A DNA stretch of 64,000 bases from Candidatus Flexifilum affinis (GTDB lineage: Bacteria > Chloroflexota > Anaerolineae > Aggregatilineales > Phototrophicaceae). Shown here piece by piece: positions 18,452 through 27,591 of the stretch. Where the stretch lies: the NCBI GenBank assembly GCA_016713325.1, contig JADJPJ010000018.1:43658-107657 (forward strand), in the 5' to 3' direction. Position 1 is the stretch's first letter. Each line of letters starts with the position of its first letter. A model generated the notes under the pieces. The model ran no database searches, was not told the origin of the DNA, and worked only from the letters and a program-made list of their open reading frames with translations. A program made the translations under genes and the position numbers.

Positions 18452-19396
18452 GTGCAAGAGACTCTGCCCTCAAGCAGCGCGCCCATCACCATTCAAGCGC
18501 CGCTCGCCCACGAAACGATGCTGGGGCGGACGATCAAGCGCTTCCGGTCGCACCGCATGGCGATCGTCGGCACCGTCATCATCGTGCTCATCGCCGCATA
18601 CGTGCTCGGCGGCTCGTTCTTCGTCACCGAGCGTTACGCCAACGCCACCGACTTTCGCAATAAGTGGGCACCACCCTCCGCCGAACACCCCATGGGCACC
18701 GACGCCGTCGGCCGCGACGTCCTGGCGCGCACCATTTATGGCGGGCAAGTCACCCTGATGATCAGCTTCCTGGCCATGACCGTCACCGCGATTCTGGGCA
18801 CGGTTCTGGGTCTGCTCTCCGGCTACTATGGTGGCCTGCTCGACAGCGCCATCATGCGCGTGACCGAGGCGCTGCTCAGCATTCCGCTGCTTTTTCTGCT
18901 GCTGGTGATCTCCAAGTTCATCGGCGTGCAGGTGGGGGATGTCCAGCTCTTCGGCCGTGAATTCAGCGGCAGCGTGCTGGTCGTCATCCTGGTGCTCGGC
19001 TTCACCGGTTGGATGGGACTGGCGCGTATCGTCCGGGCGCAGGTGCTCTCGCTCCGCGAGCAGGATTTCGTCATCGCCGCGCGAGCGCTGGGTGCGCGCA
19101 ACGTCGCGATCATCTTCCGCCACATCATGCCCAACACCATGGCGCCGGTCATCGTCTACACCACCCTCGGTATTTCCAACGTGATTCTGCTGGAGGCTTA
19201 CGTCGGCTTCCTGGGCATGGGCGTTCAGCCGCCGACTGCCAGTTGGGGCAACATGATCCAGCGGGCGACCGAGAAGATCGACAGCGCCTGGTGGATGTGG
19301 TTCTTCCCCGGCGCGCTCATCCTCTTTACGGTGCTCAGCATCAACACCATCGGCGACGGGCTGCGCGACGCGCTGGATCCCTACAGCCGAAAGTGA
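18452..19396 (+). CDS. DppC-type ABC transporter permease
   Basis: A 314-residue partner permease. It starts at a GTG at 18452 with GGGAGG upstream, 10 bases after the DppB-type stop. It contains the DppC entry motif HPMGTDAVGRDVLARTIYGG and the coupling loop EQDFVIAARALGARNV. Membrane segments follow the standard six-helix pattern. No ATP-binding subunit gene is found nearby, so the ATPases must be encoded elsewhere or shared. Confidence 0.94.
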   Translation: MQETLPSSSAPITIQAPLAHETMLGRTIKRFRSHRMAIVGTVIIVLIAAYVLGGSFFVTERYANATDFRNKWAPPSAEHPMGTDAVGRDVLARTIYGGQVTLMISFLAMTVTAILGTVLGLLSGYYGGLLDSAIMRVTEALLSIPLLFLLLVISKFIGVQVGDVQLFGREFSGSVLVVILVLGFTGWMGLARIVRAQVLSLREQDFVIAARALGARNVAIIFRHIMPNTMAPVIVYTTLGISNVILLEAYVGFLGMGVQPPTASWGNMIQRATEKIDSAWWMWFFPGALILFTVLSINTIGDGLRDALDPYSRK

Positions 19397-19450
19397 ACGC
19401 CTGCGCCAGATCCTCCAAGTCGTCTACCCACCCTCAATGGAGAAACCCCG

Positions 19451-21033
19451 ATGCTCATCTTCTATAACGGCATGATCCACACCATGGACCCGGACTTTCC
19501 CAACCCGAAGCGGTCGGCGTCGGCGCGGATGGCCGCATCCTGGCTGTCGGTGCGCTCGCCGAGGTCGGCGCGCTGCTGCCGGATGCTCAGCGCGTCGACT
19601 TACAGGGCAGGACGCTGATCCCCGGATTCAACGACGCCCATGTGCATATCCAATGGCTGGGACTGAAGCTGACCCTGATGATCGACGCCACGATCCCCAA
19701 TGCGCCGTCGATCCCGGCTCTGGTCGAGCTGTACCGCCAGCGCGCCCGGACGACAGCGCCCGGCCAGTGGATCACCGGGACGGGCTACAACGAGAACTTC
19801 CTGCCGGAAAAGCGCCACGTCACGCGCTATGACCTCGACGAGGCCAGCCGCGAGCACCCGATGACGGTGACGCACACGAGTGGCCACGTGGTCGTTGCCA
19901 ACAGCACGGCGCTGGCGCTGGCCGGCATCGATCGTGACACTCCGGACCCCGACGGCGGCCACATCGTCCGCGACGAGGCGGGTGAACCCACCGGCGTGCT
20001 CGAAGAGACGGCGATGGAACTCGTCTTCCAGCATATTCCGCTGGTCACCAAGGAAGCCATGGCCGACGCCATTCGCGCCGCGATGGCGCACCAGCTCTCG
20101 CTCGGCATCACCAGCGCCACCGACCCGGCTGTCACGCCTTTTCACATCGAGGTGTACCGCGAGCTGGACGACGCCGGCGAGCTGACCATGCGCATCAACC
20201 TGCTGGCCGAGCGTCGCAGCGGAGACGTCATCTTCCCGCTGCCGGAGAAGCGTGTCAGCGACTGGCTGCGGCTGGACAGTGTCAAGTTTTTTGCCGATGG
20301 CGGCATGACCAGCGCTACAGCGGCCATCAGCATCCCGTACAAAGAGACCGGCACGCACGGCATCATGATCTACGAGACGGAGCAGATGGCCGAGCTGATG
20401 TGGGAGGCGCACGAGGCGGGGTTCCGTATTGCCACCCATGCCAACGGCGATCTGGCGCTGGAGCAGGTCATCGGCATCTATGAGGCGGTGCTGGCGCGCA
20501 AACCAGAGCCCGCGCTGCGCCACCGCATCGAGCACCTGGCGCTGCCCACGCCCGAACACCTGCGTCGCCTGGCGAAGATTCACGCCATGGCCGCCACCCA
20601 GACTGTGTTTCTGCCTGCTTTCGGCGCTGCTTTCCGCCGCTACATGCCGGATGTCTACGTGCCCGGCGCCTACGGCGTGCGCGACATGATCGACTATGGC
20701 GTGGCGGTCGCGCTCAGTACGGATGCGCCGGTCGTTCCCGACGACAACCCGCTGATCGGTCTGAAGTCGGCCGTGGACCGCCTCGACCATGCCGGGGAAC
20801 CATTTGGCGCGAACCAGGCGATCACCCCCTACGAAGCACTCTACGCCTACACAATGGGCGGCGCCATTCTGAGCGGCGACGAGGATAACCGGGGCAGCAT
20901 CACCCCTGGCAAGTGGGCCGACCTCACCGTCTTGAGCGGCGATCCGCTGACCACCCCGACCGGCCGACTGCTCGATCTCTTCGTGGAAGAGACGTATGTC
21001 GGTGGGCGATGCGCCTACCAGCGGAAGGCGTGA
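19451..21033 (+). CDS. Amidohydrolase family 3 (YtcJ-like) metal-dependent hydrolase, one frameshift
   Basis: The real start is the ATG at 19451, preceded by GGAG, giving MLIFYNGMIHTMDP, the usual beginning of this family. Near 19507 one base appears to be missing (AACCCGAAGCGG where AACCCGGAAGCGG would continue), after which the frame runs without a break to 21033. Restored, it would be about 527 residues with the metal-binding GFNDAHVHIQWLG, the distal histidines in ATHANGDLALEQ and HRIEHLALP, and the aspartate in STDAPVVPDDNP. It probably hydrolyses a cyclic amide or related compound brought in by the upstream transporter. Confidence 0.85.
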
Positions 21034-21080
21034 TTCAGAGTCTGTGACCGCGACTCTGGCGTTGAGGATCGCGAAGAACG

Positions 21081-21106
21081 CTCCGGCCCGCTCTGGCGGG
21101 CCGGAG
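21081..21106. terminator. Bidirectional hairpin between convergent genes
   Basis: CTCCGGCCCGC and its complement form a perfect 11-bp stem with a TCTG loop between the amidohydrolase stop (plus) and the membrane-protein stop (minus). Confidence 0.65.
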
Positions 21107-21130
21107 GCATAGATTGCAGGGTGGTTTGCT

Positions 21131-21169
21131 GAAGGCCGACAAGATCTCGGCGGCGAGGCGCTGAAGCAA
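21131..21169 (-). pseudogene. Fragment of an LLM oxidoreductase 3' end
   Basis: These 39 bases match the last codons of the LLM gene at 23559-23597 at all but a few positions. Read on the minus strand they give LLQRLAAEILSAF, close to MLQRFAAEIMPAF at the end of that gene. It lies just beyond the stop of the membrane-protein gene and looks like the remnant of a duplicated or displaced LLM gene. Confidence 0.6.
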
Positions 21170-21174
21170 AGCGA

Positions 21175-23340
21175 CTAGGAGTCGAGGATGCCATCCAGGT
21201 TGATAGGCTGTCCAATTCCATGTGGCGGTTGCACCTGGACCTGCCAGTCGCCGACAAAGACCAGTCGCTCTCCATCCAGCTCGCTCGCCAGCGTGGCGAG
21301 GTAGTTGGCCGCCGCGGCGCGTTCGTCTGCTTCAGCACTCACCAACTCCTGGAGCAGCGGCTCTGCTGCGTCAAACCCGTCCGCCAGGACAAACGCTTCA
21401 ATGATCGGCAGCCATTCGGTGACCTGGCCGGGGGCAAGACCTCGTTCCAGAGCGTCGGCAGCCAGGTCCACAGCGCCGTCCACATCTCCGGCCTGGAGGG
21501 AGAGTTGAACTGCCTGGAATGTGTAACACCAATCGCGGTCGGGTTCTGAACCAAACATCTCCGGAGGCATGAAGGCCGTGGAGTTTCCGTCCGTTCGGAT
21601 ACGGTCGGGATGGGAATACTGTGCCAAATTGGCCAGGCCCGGGTTCACATAATCGGAGATCATCACTCGCCCAGGCTGCAACACATGCAGGCAGTAGCCG
21701 CGATGCGGGGGGGCTATCATCAGCAGGTTGCGCCATCCGTCCTCAAGGTAGACGGTGCGTTGTTCAACCTCTGTGCCGCGTAAGAGATCGACTCGGAACT
21801 GTTCCCATTCCAACGCACTCACGTCGAGACTGTCGTCGCTCATGTAGACGAGTTTCGTGCTGAAATCCGCTATCGAAATTCGCAAGAGAGGGCGTTCGAG
21901 AGGCGCATCCGTGCCTTCGGGCCAGACCACCATGATCGTGGACTGATTGCTCAGGCCGGGAATGCGCCAATTGGCCTGCCACCAGAAGTCGACAAAGCGA
22001 CTCCATCGATTGTTGAGTTGATAGGAGGCGATAACATGGGTCAGGACAAATCCACCCAAGACAACTAGCAAGACAATCCGCCGCGTCCGAGGTTGCAGCG
22101 CATAATGCACTATCCCAACGAAAAACACGACGGCGGCTGGCATGGCGAAGAACATGTATCGGTCAGTACTCAATACCCATTCAGCGATATAGCCTCCGAT
22201 AAAGATCGGTATGACCAGTGCAGCTATTGCGCCGATCAGCCCTGCCGCCATCAGTCCAAGGGCTGCGGAATGCCGCATATTCTCATTTGAGTCTTGACCG
22301 CGCAGCCGCCCCGCGCTGACGGTAAATGCGACTGCGGCAAGCCCCACCAGCAGGAAGAGTAAGACCAACACTGAAGGGGAGTCGATGTCGATTTGTTCCA
22401 TAGCTCTGCCGGCCGGTTCGAGCCAGCTCGTTACCAGGGTCTTCAGCACACCGATTCCCAGATTTGCGAGACGACCGACTCCTACGTACAGCGGATCTTC
22501 CAGGATTCCTCGCAGGGCCAGTGCAACATCGGTGCGCTGATTGCTCTGAAAAATAAAGACGCGCCAACCTAAAAAGGCCGCGGTGATCGCCACATACGGG
22601 AGCCACTTCAGAAACACCGATCGGATTTTTTCCCGGCGGCTCAGCACGGAATGACCGGTGCTCACCAGCACGACCAGTATCACCAATCGAATGAGCTCTG
22701 TGCCGAGAAACATCTCGACGAGCAGTAAGGCGATTCCCAGGAGCACAGCCGACATCGCTGTTGCTGCTGCATATCCCAACCCTTTGAGGCGGCGCTCCGC
22801 GTAGGTTGTCAAGAAGAAAGAGATGCTCAACAGCGTCATGCCGCCGTAGTAGTAAACGGTCATTATTGGGAGCTGGACGATGATCGTTGGGAACAACAGA
22901 TAGATGGCTGCGACAGTCAATGCGAGTTCGCGCCGTGACGGCGCGAGCAGATAGACCACCCCCCATGCGGCGATGGCACCAGCCGTGTGCACAACAATCG
23001 CAAACAGGTGCCATGCTGTCGTGTTGTACCCAAACCACTGGAACATGGTCATTGCCACAGCCGCCCAAAACGGACGCTCGGTATTGGGCGCAGCCAGGGC
23101 CGTCTTTGCTATGTCATTCGTCAGGGTGAGCTGACGAGCGCCGGCGATGAGATTCCAGTCTCCGTCGTGTAGCCCGATCCCCTCCACATAAGGCAAAAAG
23201 GCCAGGATGGCCAGGAGCACGATGGCCAGAATGGGCATCGCAATCGAAACGAGTGCTGCTCGCTGCGCGACGGAGCGCTGGATACCTTGATCGGGGATCA
23301 TAGGGCCTCCCAAGCTGACTATCTTCGCGACATTCTCCAT
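21175..23340 (-). CDS. Large multipass membrane protein of unknown function
   Basis: About 721 residues. Roughly 11-12 membrane segments occupy residues 20-440, with the first outer loop (LHDGDWNLIAGARQL) and overall plan resembling glycosyltransferase-C-type membrane proteins. The C-terminal 280 residues are soluble; the last 120 look like short helical repeats (QAGDVDGAVDLAADALERG). The ATG at 23340 has GGAG 7 bases upstream; an alternative ATG near 23301 also has GGGAGG. No catalytic motif can be confirmed. It is flanked on both sides by copies of the LLM gene's 3' end. Confidence 0.75.
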   Translation of the reverse strand: MENVAKIVSLGGPMIPDQGIQRSVAQRAALVSIAMPILAIVLLAILAFLPYVEGIGLHDGDWNLIAGARQLTLTNDIAKTALAAPNTERPFWAAVAMTMFQWFGYNTTAWHLFAIVVHTAGAIAAWGVVYLLAPSRRELALTVAAIYLLFPTIIVQLPIMTVYYYGGMTLLSISFFLTTYAERRLKGLGYAAATAMSAVLLGIALLLVEMFLGTELIRLVILVVLVSTGHSVLSRREKIRSVFLKWLPYVAITAAFLGWRVFIFQSNQRTDVALALRGILEDPLYVGVGRLANLGIGVLKTLVTSWLEPAGRAMEQIDIDSPSVLVLLFLLVGLAAVAFTVSAGRLRGQDSNENMRHSAALGLMAAGLIGAIAALVIPIFIGGYIAEWVLSTDRYMFFAMPAAVVFFVGIVHYALQPRTRRIVLLVVLGGFVLTHVIASYQLNNRWSRFVDFWWQANWRIPGLSNQSTIMVVWPEGTDAPLERPLLRISIADFSTKLVYMSDDSLDVSALEWEQFRVDLLRGTEVEQRTVYLEDGWRNLLMIAPPHRGYCLHVLQPGRVMISDYVNPGLANLAQYSHPDRIRTDGNSTAFMPPEMFGSEPDRDWCYTFQAVQLSLQAGDVDGAVDLAADALERGLAPGQVTEWLPIIEAFVLADGFDAAEPLLQELVSAEADERAAAANYLATLASELDGERLVFVGDWQVQVQPPHGIGQPINLDGILDS

Positions 23341-23405
23341 CACTATACTCCGGCCCAAAAATTATTAACAATTACAGTAAAGATAAGTAATAGTAATTGC
23401 TTCAA
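23341..23405 (-). promoter_or_regulatory. AT-rich promoter region of the membrane-protein gene
   Basis: A markedly AT-rich island in GC-rich surroundings directly upstream of the start. On the minus strand TTACTT and TAATAA are 17 bases apart, a plausible sigma70-type pair. The exact promoter is uncertain. Confidence 0.4.
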
Positions 23406-23449
23406 ATGAATGGCCGGCCGAATTCCACAAGAGCAGACAGGACTAAAAG

Positions 23450-23491
23450 GCGCCCACTCCCTATCTGTCTGACCAGTTAGGAAGTGGGCGC
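23450..23491 (-). terminator. Rho-independent terminator of the LLM gene
   Basis: On the minus strand an inverted repeat (GCGCCCACT with AGTGGGCGC, extended by a further 4 pairs after one mismatch) is followed by CTTTTAGT, about 60 bases past the LLM stop. Confidence 0.7.
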
Positions 23492-23549
23492 AGGATGATC
23501 CAAGAAAATTGACCGATCCGTCGACGGACCGATTGCCTGGCGTGAAGGT

Positions 23550-24518
23550 TCAGTCAGTGAAGGCCGGCATGATCTCGGCGGCGAAGCGCTGAAGCATGGT
23601 GTGGTCGTAGGCGACGCGCGGGAAGTAGGTGATGATGTAGTTGGAACCCGCTTCGATGAGCTGCCCGATCCGGTCGGTGACCTGCGCGGCGGTGGCGACG
23701 AACGTCCCCCGGCTGTAATCCTCGAAACTTGTGGCTCCCCGCGCTTGGGCGGTGGCCGCTGCCGGGTCAGCGCCGTCTTCCAGCAGGAAGAGGTTCAGAC
23801 TGGTGCTGCGGTCGATGGTGTTCAGGTCGCGCCCGAGGGCGTCGCAGTGGCCGCGCAGCACGTCGAGCTTCTGGCGGAAGACGCCCGGATCGCCGCCGCC
23901 GAAGTTGCAGCCATCGGCCCACTGGGCCACCAGCTTGAGCGTCACCTTTTCGCCGCCGCCGCCCAGCCACAAGGGCACGTGCGGCTTCTGCACGCCCTTC
24001 GGCTCGTTGATGGCGCCGTCGATAGTGTAGAAACGCCCCTGGAAGCTGGCTTTTTCTTCGGTCCACATGCGGTGGACGATCTCGACGGATTCGCGGAAGG
24101 CGCGCATTCGATCGGCTGTCTCCGGGAAGCCGTAGCCGTAAGCGCGCCACTCGTGCTCGTACCAGCCTGCGCCCAGTCCGCAGATGGCCCGGCCGTGGCT
24201 CATGACGTCGACGGTGGAGGCCAGCTTGGCCAGCATAGCGGGGTTGCGGTAGCCGTTGCAGGTGACCATCTGCCCGATTCGAATGCGGTGGGTGTCGCGG
24301 GCCAGCCCGGCGGTGATCGTCCAGGCCTCAAAGGTCGTCTCAATCTCCGGCGTCGGGACGGTGTGGAAGTGATCGTAGACCCAGATCGAGTCGTAGCCGG
24401 CGGCCTCGGCGGCCAGCCCGACGCGGGTCATGGCCTCATATTGTTCGATCGGGTCGTCGATCTCGACCAGATCCATGCGCCATCCCTGCGGGACGAACGT
24501 GCCAAATTTGACAGCCAT
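23550..24518 (-). CDS. LLM-class F420-dependent oxidoreductase
   Basis: A 322-residue luciferase-like TIM-barrel enzyme. It begins with VKFGTFVPQGW, has the YDSIWVYDHFHTVP segment, LGLGAGWYEHEW-like phosphate-binding region (CGLGAGWYEHEWRAYG) and VPLWLGGGGEKVTL. These are the marks of the F420-dependent subgroup, and the absence of an obvious flavin partner supports F420 use. GAGGAG sits 7 bases before the ATG. It is monocistronic, ending in a good terminator. The substrate is unknown. Confidence 0.9.
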   Translation of the reverse strand: MAVKFGTFVPQGWRMDLVEIDDPIEQYEAMTRVGLAAEAAGYDSIWVYDHFHTVPTPEIETTFEAWTITAGLARDTHRIRIGQMVTCNGYRNPAMLAKLASTVDVMSHGRAICGLGAGWYEHEWRAYGYGFPETADRMRAFRESVEIVHRMWTEEKASFQGRFYTIDGAINEPKGVQKPHVPLWLGGGGEKVTLKLVAQWADGCNFGGGDPGVFRQKLDVLRGHCDALGRDLNTIDRSTSLNLFLLEDGADPAAATAQARGATSFEDYSRGTFVATAAQVTDRIGQLIEAGSNYIITYFPRVAYDHTMLQRFAAEIMPAFTD

Positions 24519-24677
24519 GGGGTTGCTCCTCGGTTCAAGCGTCGTAGTGGCCAGAGTATAACATCCCGCAGGGACCTGCCCACGTCGCTCGGCCGGTTCG
24601 ATGAGAATCTGGTCGCGCGCTATGGTCGTGCGCTATAGTGAAGAGAATCGCTCTCCATCGAACAAGGACGCTGCGGC

Positions 24678-25265
24678 ATGTCGCGCATTCGGACCGCTCT
24701 TCAGCAGTTCTCCTGGCTCTACATCGATCTGAAAAAGATCAACCGACACCACCCGCTGCGCTGGCTGACCTGCTGGTTTAGCATGTCCGCGCTGGCCGTG
24801 ATCGAGTATCGCCTGATGCGCTTTGGGTATCTGCTGCTGGGGCGCGGGTATCCGGCCATTCATGCGCTGACGCTGCCCCTGCGGTTTCTGCTCCGCCCCT
24901 GGTTCGGCACCAACTGCGAAATCCACTATGAAGCGGATATCGGGCCGGGTTTTCGCGTCCTGCATCCGTCGTTAGGGGTGGTGGTGTCCGCTCATACCAA
25001 GGCCGCCTACAATCTGGTCCTGACGGGCGGCAACTGCATTGGCACATCCGGGGGACGCGGCGAAGGGCTGGAGCGCAACGAGATCGGCGGGGATGTGTAT
25101 CTGGCGGCCCAGGCCAACATCATCGGTCCGGTACGCGTTGGCAACCGGGTTGTGATCGGCGCGGGCGCTGTGCTGGTGAAGGACGCGCTGGACAAGCAGG
25201 TGGTCGTCGGCGTGCCTGCGCGCCCGCTCATCAAGGAACCGAGGGGCCTGGAGACGATCCCATAA
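24678..25265 (+). CDS. Serine acetyltransferase-like hexapeptide acyltransferase
   Basis: A 195-residue left-handed beta-helix protein. After about 80 hydrophobic and helical residues comes GPGFRVLHPSLGVVV and later repeats IGGDVYLAAQANIIGPVRVG and VVIGAGAVLVKD, ending VVGVPARPL. This is the CysE/colanic-acid-acetyltransferase pattern. The N-terminus lacks the long CysE helical domain, so a polysaccharide O-acetyltransferase is as likely as a cysteine-biosynthetic enzyme. AAGGA is 9 bases before the ATG. Confidence 0.85.
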   Translation: MSRIRTALQQFSWLYIDLKKINRHHPLRWLTCWFSMSALAVIEYRLMRFGYLLLGRGYPAIHALTLPLRFLLRPWFGTNCEIHYEADIGPGFRVLHPSLGVVVSAHTKAAYNLVLTGGNCIGTSGGRGEGLERNEIGGDVYLAAQANIIGPVRVGNRVVIGAGAVLVKDALDKQVVVGVPARPLIKEPRGLETIP

Positions 25266-25314
25266 CGCGGGTTGCTCGATTGTCTTCCGCCGCGCTTAAT
25301 TGCAGTGGAACCTG

Positions 25315-25806
25315 TTAGAGGGCGATCGCCGTGCGAATCAGGTCGATATAGCGGGCCAGTTCCCCCATCAGGAAATCACGGGCTTCCGGGTCAATCAGCC
25401 CGAAGATGCTGCGGAGCTGCTCCATCAAACGCTGCTGCACGGCCAGAAAGCGTTCATTTCCGGCATCGGTCAGCACCACGATCACGGAGCGCTTATCGCT
25501 GTGGTGTCTGGTGCGCACGACGAGGGGCGGGTCGGACAATTCCATTCGTCCGACCAGCCCGGTCATGGTGGCATTGGTCAGCCCGTGCAGGCGCGCGATT
25601 TCGCCAATGGGGCAGCTCCCGCCTTGTTCGATCAGGGTTTTCAGCACGTAGAACTGCGGTGTCGTCAACCCATGCTGGGCAAGCTGTTGGGCGATGTGCT
25701 TTTCGGCATCCAGCACAAGCTGGAACAACATCGTCCAGAGCTGCTCGACATCGGCAGCAAGTGCTGCGTCGGCAGCGAGTGCAGCTTCATTATTCGCCGA
25801 TTGCAT
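25315..25806 (-). CDS. MarR-family transcriptional regulator
   Basis: A 163-residue winged-helix regulator: dimerisation helix around VEQLWTMLFQLVLDAEKH, recognition region CPIGEIARLHGLTNATMTGLV and wing RTRHHSDKRSVIVVLTDAG, the signature of the family. Its start overlaps the end of the upstream dehydrogenase by 17 bases, so the two are translationally linked and MarR probably controls this operon. The first residues are alanine-rich and the ribosome binding site is poor, so an internal start is possible. Confidence 0.92.
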   Translation of the reverse strand: MQSANNEAALAADAALAADVEQLWTMLFQLVLDAEKHIAQQLAQHGLTTPQFYVLKTLIEQGGSCPIGEIARLHGLTNATMTGLVGRMELSDPPLVVRTRHHSDKRSVIVVLTDAGNERFLAVQQRLMEQLRSIFGLIDPEARDFLMGELARYIDLIRTAIAL

Positions 25807-26869
25807 CCCACACTTCTAGTTTCCCGCGTACGCGACGGATAACCTCGTCAGTAAAGTCGGTGGTGGTGGCCTGTCCGCCCAGGTCGGGCGTGCGTATGCC
25901 GTCGCTGACCGCTTCCATGACCGACTCATACATCGCACGGCTGGCGCGATGCGCGTTCTCATGCTTCATGTAACGCAGCAGCGCAGCACCAGCCAGGATC
26001 ATGGCCATCGGATTGGCGATGTTCTTGCCTTCCAGGCTTGGCGCAGTCCCGTGCGGCGCTTCCGTGAGGACCGTCTGCACCTCGAAGTCGTCGTTCATCG
26101 ACAGGATCACCGACTCGGCACCGGCAATGCTGCCAAACATCTTCAGCACCAGATCGCTCAGACTGTCGCCATCACGGTTGAGGGACGGAATAACCAGCGG
26201 CTCACCGGTCGTCTCCAGCAGAAGCGCATAGGTCGCGTCGATGAGCTGCGGATCATAGCGCACATCGGGGTAACGCGCCGCCGCCGCATCCATCTCTTCC
26301 TTGAAGATACCTTCGTAGACGGTGCTCACGGTGTACTTCGGCCCTCCGAAGACCTTCGAGCCGGTCCGGCGCGCGTAGCGGAAGGTGAATTCGCAGACCG
26401 CGCGGCAGATGCGGCGGGATAGCCTGCGGGTGCTGTAGGAAACTTCATCCAGGCCGCTGCCCTCACGCCATTCCTTCGCGCCGTAGGCGTCCTCGACGGC
26501 CATGCGGACGACGGAAATGGGCGCGTAAACGCCGGCCAGCGGGCGGACCGATGGAATACGCCGGCCGGTGCGCAGGATAACCTGTCCGTTGATCAGTTCG
26601 CGAATCAGGGCGTTGGGGCTGCCGACGTCGTCCGGGTTGCCGGGCGTGATGGTCGCGGCTTTGATGCCGTAGCCATTTTCGCGCACGCAGGCCGCTGCGT
26701 CGTGCACGATGCCGTTCTTGGTGGCGCGCCGGCTGCTGAGGGAGAGGTCGAAATGGCGAAAGTCCACTTCAAAGCGCGTCACCGACGGATCAAGGACGCG
26801 CAATCCCTGTATGAGGAGTTCCTGCCCGGTCTGATCGCCTTCCAACACGGCGATAATCGGCTTGGTCAC
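25790..26869 (-). CDS. Isocitrate/isopropylmalate dehydrogenase family protein
   Basis: A 359-residue beta-decarboxylating dehydrogenase. It starts at a GTG with AAAGGA upstream. Visible motifs are the substrate loop GSPNALIREL, the arginine-rich RTGRRIPSVRP, GGPKYTVSTVYEG, the metal-binding NRDGDSLSDLVL and the cofactor loop APHGTAPSLEGKNIANP. The family oxidises 2-hydroxy-acids with decarboxylation, producing NAD(P)H. The sequence resembles the branch of poorly characterised isocitrate-dehydrogenase-like proteins rather than LeuB. First gene of a two-gene operon with a MarR regulator. Confidence 0.9.
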   Translation of the reverse strand: MTKPIIAVLEGDQTGQELLIQGLRVLDPSVTRFEVDFRHFDLSLSSRRATKNGIVHDAAACVRENGYGIKAATITPGNPDDVGSPNALIRELINGQVILRTGRRIPSVRPLAGVYAPISVVRMAVEDAYGAKEWREGSGLDEVSYSTRRLSRRICRAVCEFTFRYARRTGSKVFGGPKYTVSTVYEGIFKEEMDAAAARYPDVRYDPQLIDATYALLLETTGEPLVIPSLNRDGDSLSDLVLKMFGSIAGAESVILSMNDDFEVQTVLTEAPHGTAPSLEGKNIANPMAMILAGAALLRYMKHENAHRASRAMYESVMEAVSDGIRTPDLGGQATTTDFTDEVIRRVRGKLEVWDAIGE

Positions 26870-27056
26870 AATAGTAGGTCCTTTTTATTGATGAATGTCC
26901 GAAGCGCTGATATTTTAACAGATCAATGCACTGACGATAAAAAATGGTTTTGATCTGCAGAGGCAACCCGCAGGCAGTTGGCAGACTCATCGATAGACCA
27001 CTGGCTCGCAGACTTCCACAATTGCCCTGTGATACTTTGGCCGCTGCTGCGTATCA

Positions 27057-27584
27057 ATGCATATGAGCGCACGACTCCACCTCTTTCGGACGGCAGCACC
27101 CGCCGTCAACTGGGACGCGGTCTACTGGGATACGATGCCGCGCGTCTACAACTTTTTTCGCTACCGCGTCGGCGACGATGCGCTGGCCGAGGATCTGACG
27201 GCGACCACCTTCGTGAAGGCCTGGCGGGCGCGCGACCGCTATGCCAGCGATGTGGCGGCCTTCTCGACCTGGCTGTTCAGCATCGCCCACAACGTGGCGG
27301 TGGATCATTTCCGCCATCATCACAGTGGCGTTCCGCTCGACGATCTGCCACACCTGGCCGACGAGAACCCGATCGAGGATCTGATCCAGCGCCGGGCCGA
27401 CAGCGCGCGGCTGAAGACTCTGCTTGAACGGCTCACGCCGCGCGAACGGGAGCTGATCGCGCTCAAGTACGGGGCGGAACTGACCAATCGGGCCATCGCC
27501 GAGGTGACCGGACTGAGCGAATCCAACGTGGGGACGACGCTCCATCGCATTATCCAGAAACTGCGCCAGCAGTGGGACGAGTGA
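27057..27584 (+). CDS. ECF-type RNA polymerase sigma factor
   Basis: A 175-residue extracytoplasmic-function sigma factor. Region 2 is YNFFRYRVGDDALAEDLTA then TFVKAWRARD and FSTWLFSIAHNVAVDHFR; region 4 is LTPRERELIALKYGAELTN then SNVGTTLHRIIQKLR. A second ATG two codons in (27063) is an equal start candidate. It ends 7 bases before a membrane-anchored WD40 protein that probably acts as its anti-sigma factor or sensor. Confidence 0.93.
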   Translation: MHMSARLHLFRTAAPAVNWDAVYWDTMPRVYNFFRYRVGDDALAEDLTATTFVKAWRARDRYASDVAAFSTWLFSIAHNVAVDHFRHHHSGVPLDDLPHLADENPIEDLIQRRADSARLKTLLERLTPRERELIALKYGAELTNRAIAEVTGLSESNVGTTLHRIIQKLRQQWDE

Positions 27585-27591
27585 ACCTGCC

